The notes under the pieces are model-generated. The model was given only the letters and a program-made list of their open reading frames with translations. It was not told the origin of the DNA and did not search any database. A stretch of 64,000 bases of DNA from Siphonodentalium dalli. Taxonomy: Eukaryota; Mollusca; Scaphopoda; Gadilida; Siphonodentaliidae. Where the stretch lies: the NCBI GenBank assembly GCA_032622095.1, contig CP136069.1, forward strand, positions 33,206,194-33,270,193, read 5' to 3'. Numbering within the stretch: position 1 is the first letter of the stretch; each line of letters opens with the position of its first letter. A program made the translations under genes and the position numbers. Below are positions 34,278 through 48,700 of this stretch, in pieces.

Positions 34278-37200
34278 GTCCAGGCACATTAGGCGTGAAT
34301 GGGGAAAAGTAAGGAAATAAATCCGGGAAAGCTGATTTTTTAATATTATTTAGGCCATAACATCGCGGATGCGTCACGAAAAGTCCCCTAAAATCGGAAT
34401 TGAGCTTTCGGAGTTAACCAATTTTTTCCATAAAAAAATAAAAACTTTTAAGTTTTTCACAATCATAGGAATAATGGGATGATATAACAATTTTTCAGCC
34501 GAAACATATACCAAATGTACTCAATATTGTTCAATACACAATTCTCGAACCAGAGATACAAATTCAACGGGGGGATTTTTGATGAATTTCGCGGATATGG
34601 ATATAAAATAACATAATGACCCCAAAAAATGACGATTTTTTCAGACAAACTGTCCTATTTGATGTCAATTTTCTCGGGCTATTCATTACGTAGGCGCAAG
34701 CAATTTGTTTTAAAAACTGCACAGACATCACTCCTGCAATATAATATGCGGAATTAGCAAATATACTTATGATAAGTGGTCAATACTTGTAAAAACATAA
34801 CCCTACCCCTTGAACTGGCTCTCGTCACATTTTGCTCTTCCGCTAGTACAAGTGCTTGTTGTAGAAAACACACCAACTGTGAAAAGGGCGATAAAAGCAT
34901 GGAACTTGGCACATATGTTCCTTATACGCTACTGCTCATTTTCACATATGGCGACATTTGCAACAGGCTCTTCTTTAGCAACGGTTGCTAGGCAACTACC
35001 CGGCATAGGATTAATGCATATGTCTGATATTATATGTGTTCTAACAAACTAAACTACGTCGTGTAGCATGTTTATGGTGAACATAATTGTTGTCAGTTTT
35101 GACCTGACTGACAAATTACCATATTTCTTACTTACAAGGGGTGACGGTTGCTAGGGACACACACACAATCTAAAAATGCACATATGACTGATATTATGGT
35201 AGCTTTAACAAACTAAACCACACTTAATAGCCCTTTTATGTTGAAAACAATTATAATAGTTGTTGTTAGTGTTGAGCTGGCTGAATAAAATACCATATAA
35301 TTCTTACATATATGAGTGGTAACTGTTGCCAGGGTCATACCCGAAAATCAAAAATGCACATATGACTGATATTATGGTAGTATTAACGTTTTTAGGTGAA
35401 CACAATTATAAATGTTGTTAGTGTGAGCCTAACCAGAATATGGGTACACTTATCCGTTATGCTCCATCAGTTTAGATATCGGGAATTTAAAGTGAGAGTT
35501 GAAAAGTTGTTGCTTATATTTAATGGGAGGCATGGCCATAATAGTTATATAAGCCAAAGACCCACACAGCTAGTTATATAATGTAAGACACGGACCCACT
35601 CTACTATATATGAAGAACATAGCTAGGACCAACCACCAATATGTTAGACATGGCCCTAGCCTACAATAGTTAGGTTAGCAACACAGGCGCACATATATAG
35701 TCAAAGGACCCATGGCCATACATATAGACTATGGACGTAGGATATGTATATTCCATGAACCAGACCGCTTCATATAACCATGCATGTATGGTATCTATGA
35801 CCATGACAATGACACTGTTACATGGTGCACTTACCCAAGTGTCCGCAGATAGACCATGTACTAAGATACCATAGACCAAGTCCGATGCACAATACATTAG
35901 TGCACCATGGATTCAGGAAACTATATATGGTATGAACATAATTATCAGACAGTTTTATGACAGACCAACCTATATATAGATATTGGACCGATGCCACATA
36001 TACGAAAGTTAGGGATGGGGTGGGGGGGTGGGGCTTATACATAGCCCATACACATATGGCACTGTTGGTTGGCCATGGACACATACCCATACGTGTAGGC
36101 CATGGACCAAGGCCGATATATGTATGCCATATTGCATTGTACCCAGGCATAAGCAGGTGTCTGTCTATATGTAGGATATGGACCCACCCCTTATACGTAA
36201 TATATCTACACCAAAGACCCAGGCAAGTTTAAATAGTGCTAATACACAGGTGAGTATAATGATGTATGCAGTGATACAGGTGCCTATATGTAGGATATGG
36301 ACACATGTCCCTAAATAAAAGCTAAGGCACCGGCGTTATTAATCATTTCATAGATTCACATATATGCTGGTAGGCAATGGACTGATCCACATATATAGGA
36401 GACACATGGACCCCATGCCTACGGGTAAGTCGTGGACCAAAATGCATGTGCATGGATCCACGTCTCTCTATGAATACCATATACGTACGTCCGTTTTCAG
36501 CCATTCAACCAACGCCCTATAGGATGGAGGTCCCTGTCGATTGGCCGTGTGCACCACCATAGCTTGGCTATGGACCCAGGCTCGTATAGGTAGGAAATTG
36601 AGACGGGCCACTATGGACAGCCCATGTATCCAGGCTGATTTAGTTATGACCTTATTACAAGACATTTATATGCAAGACATGAACCCACCCTATGAATGTA
36701 CATGTTACATTACTATCTAGGTTATAACCACAGACACGCATACGCTATGGACCCATATGAACACCACATGTAGTACAAATACACAGGTGTCTATAGTTAT
36801 GAACGCATAACATGTACCCAGGTCTATACGGCAAATCAATAGAACGAACCCTAAATAGTATAGCATCGGTCCAGGCCATGGACACAGTAGTTAAGACACG
36901 TCATTGGATGCTGTTCCGTAGTAACTGTGGGTTGGTAATGGGTTCATGGCTGCCCATGTAAATGGGTACTGGTCACCGTTTCCATCTGGTATCTCAGTCT
37001 GAAATATATAGGCCACGCTCATGTGCGAGCTCCTATAAACTTGTAAATGACTCATGACCATGTATTGACATATATGTAGTTATGGCATGGATATGAAGGA
37101 ACACAGTGTTCTGCGTGGATTCCATTGTCAAATGTAGTACGAATGTCCTATTCCATGGGGGGGGCCCGGGTCAGGTGGTATCTACATAAATGTGGGTCAA

Positions 37201-38801
37201 TATTTTTACATGTCTCATTAAAATGTATTCCAACAATCGATTGATGGAAGAAACCATAATAAACGCGTGATTCTGATAAAACTAACTGAATAGTCTGTCA
37301 GTTTAAAGAAGATGTGTCAATGGTAGGTGGTTACCTAGCAACAATGATACCTCAATACCTATTTGCCACACGAGAATTACACGAGAATGCAGCAGTACAC
37401 AACACAACAACCTTTAGTTATGCATTATTGTCAATATAAGCATAATATGTCATATTATGAAACAATTATATCATGCAAATTTCCCGAAACTCATACCATA
37501 TTATGAAACAGTTATATCAGTTAAATTACCAGAAACTCATACATATGGTATGCATTCAAATGTGGATATGTCCATAGCAACCATTACACACCCGCTAGGT
37601 AACGAATGCGGCAACTTTACTGCCATGTTCACACTAACAATAATTATAGCAATTGTTTTCAATATAAAAATGTTACATGACGTAGTTTAGTTTGTTAAAA
37701 CTACCATAATATCAGCCATGTGTGCATTTTTCGATGTCTGGTATGTCCCTAGCAACCGTTACCATAAATATATAGTCATTTTTAAAGTCGAACCCACACT
37801 AACAATAACTATTACAATTGTTTCACCATAAAATGATAATGACGTAGTTTATATTAGTTTGTCAAAACTACCATAATATCAGTCAGCTCGGCATTTTTCA
37901 ATTTCGGGTATGTCCCTAGCAACCGTTACCACCCCTGTAAGTAAGAACTATGGTAATTTTCCAGCCAGATCCACTCGAACAACAACTAATATTATTTTCA
38001 CCATAAAAATGCTGCATGACGTAGGTTAGATTGTTAAAACTGCCATAATATCAGTCATATTTGTATTTCTTCGATGTGGGATAGTTGCCTAGCAACCGTT
38101 GCCAAGGAATGACCTGCCGCGACGTCTATACGTCTGAAAATGATTAATAGGGTATAAGGAACATATGTGCCAAGTTTCATAGTGTTATCACCATTTTCGC
38201 AATTGTTATGTCAAACGCCAGGACTATTATGTGGTATTTTTGCCTTTCAGACACTCAAAGCCATGGCGTACGTTTTAGGGGGTAGTGTTATGTTTCCGGC
38301 TATAACATCTTAAGGATGGTGATGGTTCGATATATCTCATCACTTTCCTGTTCTGAACTAACCACTGTTCTAGTATAATGGTTCATATTTTAGCTCATTG
38401 TCGTCTGAATATCTTTACTCGCCCTCTTTTGTTAGGAAAAGTTTGAATCACCATGCGATTTATATGCTCTCTTCGCCAATAAATGTCATCACAATTATGG
38501 AATATCGACTGTTAGTAAGCTCTAGCATCAATTACGCATATCTATCGACACCTGCTTCATGGTGGACGGGTATGTGTGAAGATTGAGTCCATAAATTAGC
38601 CTACATATGACTGCATTCGCATATGGTCTAATGGAATTTCGTCAGAATTTGCACCATTACGAAAAATCATGATATCTCAAAAAGCTCAACTCGGATTCAA
38701 GGGGACTTTTGCCAAGTTGTTCATAAAAATGTTCTTATTAATCCCTGAAAAAATCAGCTTTCCCGGATTTTTTGCACTAGTGAAACCTAATGTGCCTGGA
38801 C
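34278..38801. mobile_element. 4.5-kb foldback element, TA-flanked
   Basis: The terminal inverted repeats are perfect for 16 bp, GTCCAGGCACATTAGG, flanked by TA on both sides (34276-34277, 38802-38803). That target choice fits Tc1/mariner-type elements. The arms (34278-35460 and 37330-38801) match in inverted orientation, sharing AATCCGGGAAAGCTGATTTT and AACTTGGCACATATGTTCCT. Each carries three to five degenerate units of about 150 bp with GACTGATATTATGGTAG. The spacer (35460-37330) is a degenerate array around CATGGACC and TATATGTAGG. There is no transposase. The element lies in intron 5. Confidence 0.82.
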
Positions 38802-38803
38802 TA

Positions 38804-40944
38804 AAAGTCTATGTTAGACGAAAGCTCGTGAGAAAAAAATATACAATAGGTCTTAAAGGTGTTACCATTCATTTCAACCCAACTATATATATATGGCCAC
38901 TGATGAGGCGAATGTGTATACAAGAAGTGACTCTATGATCATCGTTGTGAACAAGTACACATGTAGTGACCATATAGTGATGGTGAGGTGTAGGGTTATA
39001 GCCGGTGTACCTGCATTACTGTATAGTCATGTGTGGATGTAGGGTATACCAAGTGCGGCTGTATGGCGTGAGGTGTATGCATATAAAGCGAGTGGCTAAG
39101 TGGCCGTTTGTGTGCTGTTCATGTGCATGTTCATGGGTCGGTTGTGCATGTGTACCTTTGGGTGACTATCGCTTTCTGCAATAACCCACGGATGAGTTAA
39201 TCGATAGAGAGGTAATATCAGAGTGTTCCATATCATGATGCGTGTTATCTGCACAATGAAGGAAACGGTTTCACTGACATAAGTCAATCAATTTTGATGC
39301 CAATGGGCCAGAATTGCGGTGCTATTGGGCAGTGTATCCATATAATATGGTGTTATTGGGAACAGTAGCCGCATAATATGGCCCATCTCAAAAAGGTTAT
39401 GCCCATTTCCGTCCAAACATTGGCCAGAATCCCAAAACGAAGTTTTCGGTAAATTTCCATACTGCACCCTTTGAAAAGTGGAGTTGTATCTTAGACTCAC
39501 AAAATAGATACATTCGTATACATATGACAATAATTTTTCACTATAATGTGCATCAAACTGACTTAGTGACCCGTCTGAAGAACGGCGGCCATGTTGGACG
39601 CCATCTTGTCTGGTGTTTACAGAGCCAATTTTGTTCGTGCTAACATTGATTAAACGTTGAGTGACATCATACGGAAGAAAATGAGTGAGGTGAAGTTAAA
39701 TATTTGGGGTGGCTGGGTACCTTATCAGCTCCTGGACCAGTGTACGTACATGTATTGGCAGAGTTAATAGGGAAACGCTTGTTCCCATGTCAATTACGGC
39801 CTAAGTATTGGTATGGTGAAACCTGATTTTAGGATATATATATAACATTCAGCGCTGCGAAGGTAATCTTAAAGCAGGAATTCCCTTCCTTAGCATGTGC
39901 ACCAAGATACTACCGGCACTTCAATTTGTGAACAACCGGCCAATCTGGAAACTGCCAATTCGCGCCAACCAGTGTTCATATAAAACTTCGTTTAATGTGG
40001 TCAATCGATAAATACATAAAACAAATCTGTTATATTGTCTTTATGGATTACCGACGATGATGTTATCTCAAATTGAAACTTATCACATGATATTTGTGCT
40101 GACAGGTACAAACTAAGTCAAATTTTAATTGTTTTACTTAGTTTTTGAAGAAAATCCATTAATTTCCAATGCAACAAACAACATTTTGGTGACCTGGGCC
40201 CGATGTTACATTCTCTATTGGACAAAGCAATGACTGTACCGTGATATGACTGATACTATTCACATAATTGTCGTCAAAATAAACTGCCCTATTCTGTAAA
40301 CTATAACAGGGGTTGGTTTATATGGCAACTGCTTAATCACCCTAACTGACCTTCGAGTTTTGTGCCTACCGATTTTTTTTAACTGAGACATACCAAAGAT
40401 TAAGTGTGCGACAATTCTTAATTTCTTCACAAAGTGTAACGATTCGCCTATTTTCTGGCACATATCCGCTCCACTATAATGTCATTATCACGTGATTTAC
40501 CATGAACTGGCTCAGAGACCCCAATATGAGTCCATACTTTCATCAGTGACTCTAAGCTATTGAAAGAGCACGATATGCCGTAACGGGTATAGCTGTGTGC
40601 ACATACATGTAATGCTGTAATAAATATTCCAACATTGAATGGATACCTTTCTTACTTTTCAAACTATTCAATTATTCACGTCAGCAGTCACCTAACTCAG
40701 GTGATAATTTCTTCTTTTTTTTAAAATATATATATACTTATTATACTGTATAAAGGTTATTTTTTTGTTCAGCGTCTGTTTTCAGACGCTTTTATATATA
40801 TAGATAATATTTATTATGCTACTTCAATGTATCCTCGTCCAGATAGGTTCATATTGAACCTAAATATTAACAATTGGCTCATATTGGACTTATTATATAC
40901 GTGGATGATCGGAAAATAGAGTTTTGCTCTTCCCAGGTCGGGTT
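38804..40944 (+). other. Intron 5 sequence without recognised features
   Basis: No exon candidate with TSR or lectin motifs. A motif pair CGGCGGCCATGTTGGACG and GCCATCTTGTC at 39583-39608 resembles units in the repeat family at 41283-44972. A short hairpin GCGTCTGTTTTCAGACGC lies at 40772-40789. Confidence 0.45.
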
Positions 40945-41265
40945 CGTCCGAACCCATCGAACCCTAGCTAGTTACGCCCATTGAATCCTAGCTAGTTACG
41001 CTCATTGAACCCTAGCCAGTTACGCCCATCGAAACCTAGCTAGTTACGACCATCGAACCCTAGCCAGTTACGCCCATCGAACCCTAAGTAGTTACGCCCA
41101 TCGAACCATAGCTAGTCACGCCCATCGAACCCTAACCAGTTACGCCCATCAAACCATACTAGTTACACCCATCGAACCCTAGGTAGATACGCCCATCGAA
41201 CCCTTGCTAGTTACGCCCATCGAATCCTAGCCAGTTACGCCCATCGAACCCTAGCTATACCTAGC
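40945..41265 (+). repeat. 24-bp minisatellite, about 13 units
   Basis: The units open CGAACCCTAG and continue C(C/T)AGTTACGCCCAT, with point changes. A lone unit in the same orientation occurs at about 44974-44998, on the far side of the element at 41283-44972. That suggests the element inserted into a once-continuous array. Confidence 0.88.
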
Positions 41266-41282
41266 TATACCCCTAGTCTATA

Positions 41283-44200
41283 CCTCTGCACCCCCCCCCC
41301 AATGAATCAACTTCACCCCACTAATTTTCTTTCTTAATGTCTCCTCTAATTGTTTCGGTTGTTAACAAGAAAAAAAGTAGCCGCAGACTCCATCATGGCG
41401 GCCATTTTTGTCATATTCACCAGGTCTTTTTGATTGCCGATATAGTAAAGATATTATCACATGCGGTCTTGTTTTCCGCTCTATTCGTTATATATATTAC
41501 CCTTACGAATTAGCCGAACATCCGACACCAAAATCCAATATGGCGGCCAAGATGGCCGCGGAAATGTGAAAAAGTTATATTTTTCTGACATTTCGCCCAC
41601 ATTCCGTTGGTCTCTGTGGGAAAACGTGGAAATCTTGGCGTGATGTTATTGATTTATCGTATAGAAGATTCCGATATTAACACAATGGGACCATAATATA
41701 AATTCTTTGCTGGATAATTTTGTCGGATATCACGTTTTCCCAAATGCCGGTATAATCCGGTCAAAGCCGAAACGACGCTAATAACGCAATGTCTCTTTCG
41801 AATCAATGAGTGTTATTGCTATTATAACTCCGCCCATGGATATTTATGTGCAGGAGATACCAAGGCTAGGATTCTTCTTTTATCTGAGTTGGGGAATATT
41901 CATCCAAATCCAAGATGGTTGCCAAAATGGCCACCAGAAATTTAAAAATTGCCGAAAATAGCTGGTTTTAACATCAGTGAGCGTTATTGTTACGACAACT
42001 CCACAAATCCAAAATGGCGCCCAGAATGGCGGACAGATTTAGAAAAATCACCGAAAATCCCCCATTTTCACATCATTGAGACAACTCCACCCATAATTAG
42101 GTGAATTAATTACCTTGCATCTCTTGCAAGAAATGGTTTTCCATATCAAAGATGGCGGTCAAAATGGTAACCGAAATTTGAAAACACGCCTGCATTCATT
42201 TACTTTCTACGATGGGCGTTATTGTTTCGCGAATTCTACTCACCATTACATGTTGATATGGAGTATTGATATGAAGTATTCATTTGAGTTTGGCAATTGA
42301 TACTCACAGTCAAGATGTCGGCTCTAAACTGGCGGCCAGAAATTGAAACGAAATCGATATGTTCACATACTAATTTCAACTTTTTGTCATCGATATGTAT
42401 GGACAAAACTGTACATACACCACCCATAAGTTCAACTTTAAGCGTATACAAACGCATAACATAGCTCGTATCCTTCTGGAAGGACGAAAACCCACAATTA
42501 ATATCGCGATGTGGCATTTTGAAATCCATTCTCCACTTAACGCCGATAATGGCCGTAACCGTAGGTGCGCCGAATAGTCATATTAGAACCATTACCTGAT
42601 AACAGATCTGACTTGCCACGTCTATAATGGTCGGTACCAGCTTCCATTTCTTTGTCTGATAAATCTAGGTCGTTCTCACCAACAAAGTATTCAACACTTC
42701 CTGTGAGAATGGTCCCTCTAATCATAACGTTTCAAACAATTAGTTTCCCGGTGTCTACATGCAGCCTACGATTTTAAATATTTGCTATATATGGGATTTG
42801 TGACTCATCTCGAACTAGAAAGGCATATGGTCGATACGTATACAGGCTGACCGAAGGTCATCTCTATGTATGTCTTTCTCATGGGGGTAACATGTGCACC
42901 TGGCGAACTTCCCAGTTAGCTAGTCACTTCTCAATAGATGGTTCGTCAACCCACAAACTTAGCGAACGCATTGGCATACGTGGACAAGTTCGGCAGTGTT
43001 TCGAAGTTTGCTAGCTGTCTCATTCCCTTGGACAGATGCATATATGATAAGGAGAAGACCATAATGTACCGACTACCCACACTTCTTGACCATGATCCTA
43101 AGCAAACTGTGTGACGTCTCGCACTCTTCTCGTCGAATAGCTTCCAGCAGAGAAGAACAATATCGCGGTGCTATTTTGTGGACATGTATGCGCCATGATA
43201 GCGGGAATGAAATGGGCCACGGTATATACCACCCCTACACACATATGCTAGCCTCCTAGAATAGTCGTGTGGGTTAAAGGATAATGTCTTTATAGAATGA
43301 AGGTACGCGTTGTTGTTATCCTCTCTCATGGTTTGTGTCAGTATGTGGGCGGTATTCGAGAAAATGTCATAATGGTGCATTTATTTAACTCTGTGTTTAA
43401 AAGAACAATTTATAGTATCGACGGCAATGGATGTGGACGTTGGGGAACGTGACTTGTATGATCATATAGCTTTATATATATATAACTTTAGAATATAGTA
43501 GTTAATATGTCTCAAGCAGGAAAATTGTCGGAATGGTGATGTTACCAAGAAATCACTTGGTGTATCCAACGTATGTTGAACTGAATGCAATATCTCATCA
43601 ACGTAACATTTCCCTGGATATTCTTCGCGTTGAACATTTCACCCTTGTGTTGATGGCATTGTACTTTCTTGAACCATACCGACCATCACCCAGCGTGAGT
43701 ATGCCACATCAACCAACCATCAAATGCATCGTCTTTAAGACTACATCCCAGTCTGGGTGGGACATATATAGGACTAGCCAATGGAATGTTGATTAAGAAC
43801 GGCTGCCAAACGGATGGGAGGATAAAATCTTAGCATACAAGGAAATCAAAGCCACGCATGAGATCATGTCTAAATCTAAAACATACCCAAAGAAGGGACG
43901 GTGCAGTCATGGTCCCATATCATTTCCACTAGCATGGCACATGCCCACAAACTAGCACCGCGTGTGTTGTTATTATCTGTTTGGATCTGTTCGGTGAGAC
44001 GATTTCTGGACGCAACCAAGATTGTTCTTAGGATCGTGGTCAAGAGGTGTGGGTATATTATGCATTATGGTCTTCTACGCCTTAGCAGAAGGGCATCCGT
44101 CAAATGTTAGGCTTTCAACATTCGAAACCATATACAGAAGTTGTCCGGGTACGTCAGTGCATTAGATAAGTATGTGAATTGATGAACCATATATTGAGAA

Positions 44201-44972
44201 GTGGCTAGATGGGAAGATCACCAGGTGTACAGCTTTCGAGACAAACTCGTGAGTTGGACACCGGCATATGTATTGTTTGAAACATTCCGATTAGTCTGAC
44301 CCTTCTACCAAGAAGATAAGAGTAGAAAACTGTGCTGGTGTGAGCAATATAGATTAATCTGACGAAGAGTCGGAAGCTGGTCCAGATAATGCTGAACGTG
44401 GCAAATCAGAATAAGTTCAGATACTGTTGTTTTGATTCCTCGAAGTCATAATATGACTATTCGGCGCACCTATATACGGTTACGGTCATTATGGGTGCTA
44501 AGTGGAAAATGGATTTCCAAATGCCACATCGAAATTATTAATTGTGGGTTTTCATCCTTCCAGATGGCTGCGACCTATGTTAGAACTAATAGATGGCTTA
44601 TACACCGTTTTGTCCATACATATCGATATTATGACAAAAAGTTGAAATTAGTATGTGAAAATATCGAACTCTTTTCAATTTCTGGCCGCCAATTTGGCCG
44701 CCATCTTGATTGCGAAGGTTTGCCAAACTCAAGTGAATACTTAAAAGCAATGTTCCATATGAAAATGTAATTGCGGGTAGAATTCGCGTTCAATAACGCC
44801 CATCGTAAGAAAGTAAAGGAATGTAAGCTTGTTTTCAAAGTTCGGTCGCCATTTTGGACGCCATCTTCGATTTGGAAAACAATTCCTTGCATGAGATGCA
44901 AGGTAGTTACTTCACCTCAATATTTCAATCTCAACTGTCAGCATGTGTGGAGTTGTCTCGACAATAATGCCT
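41283..44972. mobile_element. Inverted-repeat element, copy A (intron 5)
   Basis: The left arm (about 42060-43440) is the reverse complement of the right arm (about 43520-44960), centred near 43480. Paired landmarks are CTTGCATCTC, CCCACAATTAAT, AGGTGCGCCGAATAGTCATA and AGGATCATGGTCAAGAAGTG on the reverse strand. The left end extends further (41283-42060) with degenerate units, each holding paired ATGGCGGCC motifs. The same layout recurs at 50886-55690. The arms contain broken frames but no transposase I recognise. Confidence 0.75.
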
Positions 44973-45589
44973 ATCGAACCCTAGCCAGTTACGCCCATGC
45001 TATCTGTAACACGCATATAGTGCGTGTTAGTGTACATTGTTTGTACATGTATATTGGTTGCACAAAACCCATGGAATCATTTTGAAACTATATTCCCTTT
45101 TTTTTCAATTATTGTGTATAATTTCAATATAGTCACATTCACCTTTCACAATGTTACGCTGGAATGCGCACAAGTTACCATCTCAAATAGAGAGACATAC
45201 ACATGTACAGATCGGCCTATGGTTCGACGGGTTCGGCCTTAACCGGAGACGGAACGACAGGTGATTGTGGTGTCAGCCCCATAACTTTGATCACAAGTTA
45301 CAAAAATCTGTAATTACATACCACACACAGCATTTGTATTGTCTTGTCATGGTCATGGTGTGATTGTTTTATAAGATCATCATTTGTTGACATCGGTGTT
45401 AGATTGTCATTGCGACTAACTGTTGTGTAGGAATTGCCGAGTCTAGATATCTATGTATATGTAGCTGTTGAGTCACATTTCATGAAAATTGGTATATTGA
45501 TAGATAATGCTCAAATTTGTTACACATATGTTGCGCTATGCGCCTTAGCGATATAACCAACCGACCCTCAGTTAACATTCTATATGCAG

Positions 45590-45796
45590 GCTGTCCAATA
45601 TTACTGGGATATGATGAGTACTGGATGAATGGGCGTTACCATTGCCTCAAGTACCACGCAACACCAACACTCTCGTCTATGAACGCCAAGGCTGCATGTA
45701 TGAACGAATACGAAGGGGGACACCTGGTCGCCATTGAAAGCAGAACCATGTTGGATCAACTTGCAAGTCTGTTGTTAGAATATGGACATGGGACAG
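45590..45796 (+). CDS. Exon 6: N-terminal half of C-type-lectin-like domain
   Basis: Borders ATGCAG|GC at 45589 and ACAG|GTTAGT at 45796, phase 1. The 69 residues begin with the Cys-Pro hairpin (CPILLGY), then YWMNGRYHCLKY, then the first alpha helix and AACMNEYEGGHLVAIES, the strongest C-type-lectin signature, and the second helix LDQLASLLLEYGHGT. The first two cysteines form the extra hairpin disulfide of long-form domains; the third is the one that normally pairs with the last. The last 25 bp of the exon are the first part of the 44-bp unit that forms the huge minisatellite downstream. Confidence 0.85.
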
Positions 45797-48700
45797 GTTA
45801 GTGATCGGTATCATGTTGTTAGAGTATGGACATGGGACAGGTTAGCAATATGTACTATTTTTTTAGAGTATGGACATCGGACAGGTTAGTAATCTGTAAC
45901 ATGTTGTTAGAGTATGGACATGGGACAGGTTAGTAATTGGTATCATGTTGTTAGAGTATGGACATCGGACAGGTTAGTAATCTGTATCATGTTGTTAGAA
46001 TGTGGACATGGGACAGGTTAGTAATCTGCATCACGTTGCTAGAGTATGGGCATGGGACAGGTTCGTAATTGGTATCATGTTGTTAGAGTATGGACATCGG
46101 ACAGGTTAGTAATCTGTATCATGTTGTTAGAGTATGGACATGGGACAGGATAGTAATTGTTATCATGTTGTTAGAGTATGGACATGGGACAGGTTAGCAA
46201 TATGTACCATTTTTTTAGAGTATGGACATGGGGCAGGTTTGTAATCGGTTTCACGTTGTTGGAGTATGGACATGGGACATGTTAGTAATCGGTATTAAGT
46301 TGTTAGAGTATGAACATGGGGCAGGTTAGTAATCTGTATCATGTTGTTAGAGTATGGGCATGGGATAGGTTAGTAATCTGTATCATGTTGTTAGAGTATG
46401 AACATGGGGCAGGTTAGTAATTGGTATCATGTTGTTAGAGTATGGACATGGGACAGGTTAGTAATCTGTATCATGTTGTTAGAGAATGGACATGGGGCAG
46501 GTTAGTAATCGGTATCATGTTGTTAGAATATGGACATCGGACAGGTTAGTAGTCTGTATCATGTTGTTAGAGTATGGACATGGGTCAGGTTAATAATTGG
46601 TATCATGTTGTTAGAGTATGGACATGGGGCAGGTTAGTAATCTGTATCATGTTGTTAGAGTATGAACATGGGGCAGGTTAGTAATCTGTATCATGTTGTT
46701 AGAGTATGGACATGGGACAGGTTAGTAATTGGTATCATGTTATTAGAGTATGAACATGGAGCAGGTTAGTAATCGGTATCATGTTGTTAGAGTATGAACA
46801 TGGGACAGGTTAGTTATTGGTATTATGTTGTTAGAGTATGGACATGGGGCTGGTTAGTAATTGGTATCATGTTGTTAGAGTATGGACATGTGACAGGTTA
46901 GTAATCTGTATCATGTTGTTAGAGTATGGACATGGGACAGGTTAGTAGTCTGTATCATCTTGTTAGAGTATGGACATGGGGCAGGTTAGTAATTGGTATA
47001 ATGTTGTTAGATTATGGACATGGGGCAGGTTAGTAATTGGTATCATGTTGTTAGAGTATGGACATGGGGCTGGTTAGTAATTGGTATCATGTTGTTAGAG
47101 TATGGACATGGGACAGGTTAGTAATCTGTATCATGTTGTTAGAATATGAACATGGGACAGGTTAGTAATTGGTATTATGTTGTTAGAGTATGGACATGGG
47201 GCTGGTTAGTAATTGGTATCATGTTGTTAGAGTATGGACATGCGGCAGGTTAGTAATCGGTTTCATGTTGTTAGAATATGGACATGGGAAAGGTTAGTAA
47301 TCTGTATCATGTTGTTAGAGTATGGACATGGGGCAGGTTAGTAATTTGTATCATGTAGTTAGAGTATGGACATGGGACGGGTTGGTGATATGTACCATTT
47401 TTTTAGAGCATGGACATGGGACAGGTTAGCAATATATACTATTTTTTTAGAGTATGGACATGGGACAGGTTAGTAATCTGTATCATGTTGTAGAGTATGT
47501 ACATGGGACGGCTTAGTTATTGATATCATGTTGTTATAGTATGGACATGGGACAGGTTAGCAATATGTACCATTTGTGTAGAGTATGGACATGGGACAGG
47601 TTAGTAATCTGTATCATGTTGTTAGAGTATGGACATGGGACCGGTTAGTAATTGGTATCATGTTGTTAGAGTATTGACATGGGACAGGTTAGTAATCGGT
47701 GTCATGTTGTTAAATTATGGACATGGGACAGGTTAGTAATCAGTTTCATGTTGTTAGAGTATGGACATGGGACAGGTTAGTAATCTGTATCATGTTGTTA
47801 GAGTATGGACATGGGGCAGGTTAGTAATTGGTATCATGTTGTTAGAGAATGGACATGGGGCAGGTTATTACTCGGTGTAATGTTGTTAGAGAATGGACAT
47901 GGGGCAGGTTATTACTCGGTGTAATGTTGTTAGAGTATGGACATGGGACAGGTTAGTAATTGGTATCATGTTGTTAGAGTATGTTCATGTGGCAGGTTAG
48001 TAATTGGTATCATGTTGTTAGAGAATGGACATGGGGCAGGTTATTAATCGGTATAATGTTGTTAGAGTATGGACATTGGGCAGGTTAGTAATCGGTTTCA
48101 TGTTGTTAGGGTATGGACATGGGGCAGGTTAGCAATCTGTATCATTTTTGTAGAGTATGGACATGGGACAGGTTAGTAATCGGTTTCATGTTGTTAGAGT
48201 ATGGACATGGGGCAGGTTAGCAATATGTACCATTTTTGTAGAGTATGGACATGGGACAGGTTAGTAATCTGTATCATGTTGTTAGAGTATGGACATGGGG
48301 CAGGTTAGCAATATGTACCATTTGTGTAGAGTATGGACATTGGACAGGTTAGTAATCTGTGTCATGTTGTTAGCGTATGGACATGGGGCAGGTTAGCAAT
48401 ATGTACCATTTTTGTAGAGTATGGACATGGGACAGGTTAGTAAGTGGTATCATGTTGCTAGAGTATGGACATGGGATAGGTTAGTATTCGGTATCATGTT
48501 GTTAGAGTATGGACATGGGACAGGTTAGCAATATGTACCATTTTTTTAGAGTATGGACATGGGGCTGGTTTGTAATCGGTTTCACGTTGTTGGAGTATGG
48601 ACATGGGACATGTTAGTAATCGGTATCATGTTGTTAGAATATGGACATGGGTCAGGTTAGTAATTGGTATCATGTTGTTAGAGAATGGACATGGGGCAGG

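Noticed and set aside
40772-40789. Hairpin followed by T-rich sequence resembling a bacterial terminator
   Set aside because: The context is an animal intron; a short chance hairpin has no terminator role there.
40955-41265. GGTTCGA-like words on the minus strand in the 24-bp minisatellite, resembling a tRNA B box
   Set aside because: No A box at the right distance and no cloverleaf; the word is a by-product of the repeat unit.
41461-44960. Possible transposase remnant in the arms of the inverted-repeat element
   Set aside because: Frames in copies A and B are similar to each other (DHGQEVW block on the minus strand near 52470) but match no transposase family I can name, and all are broken.
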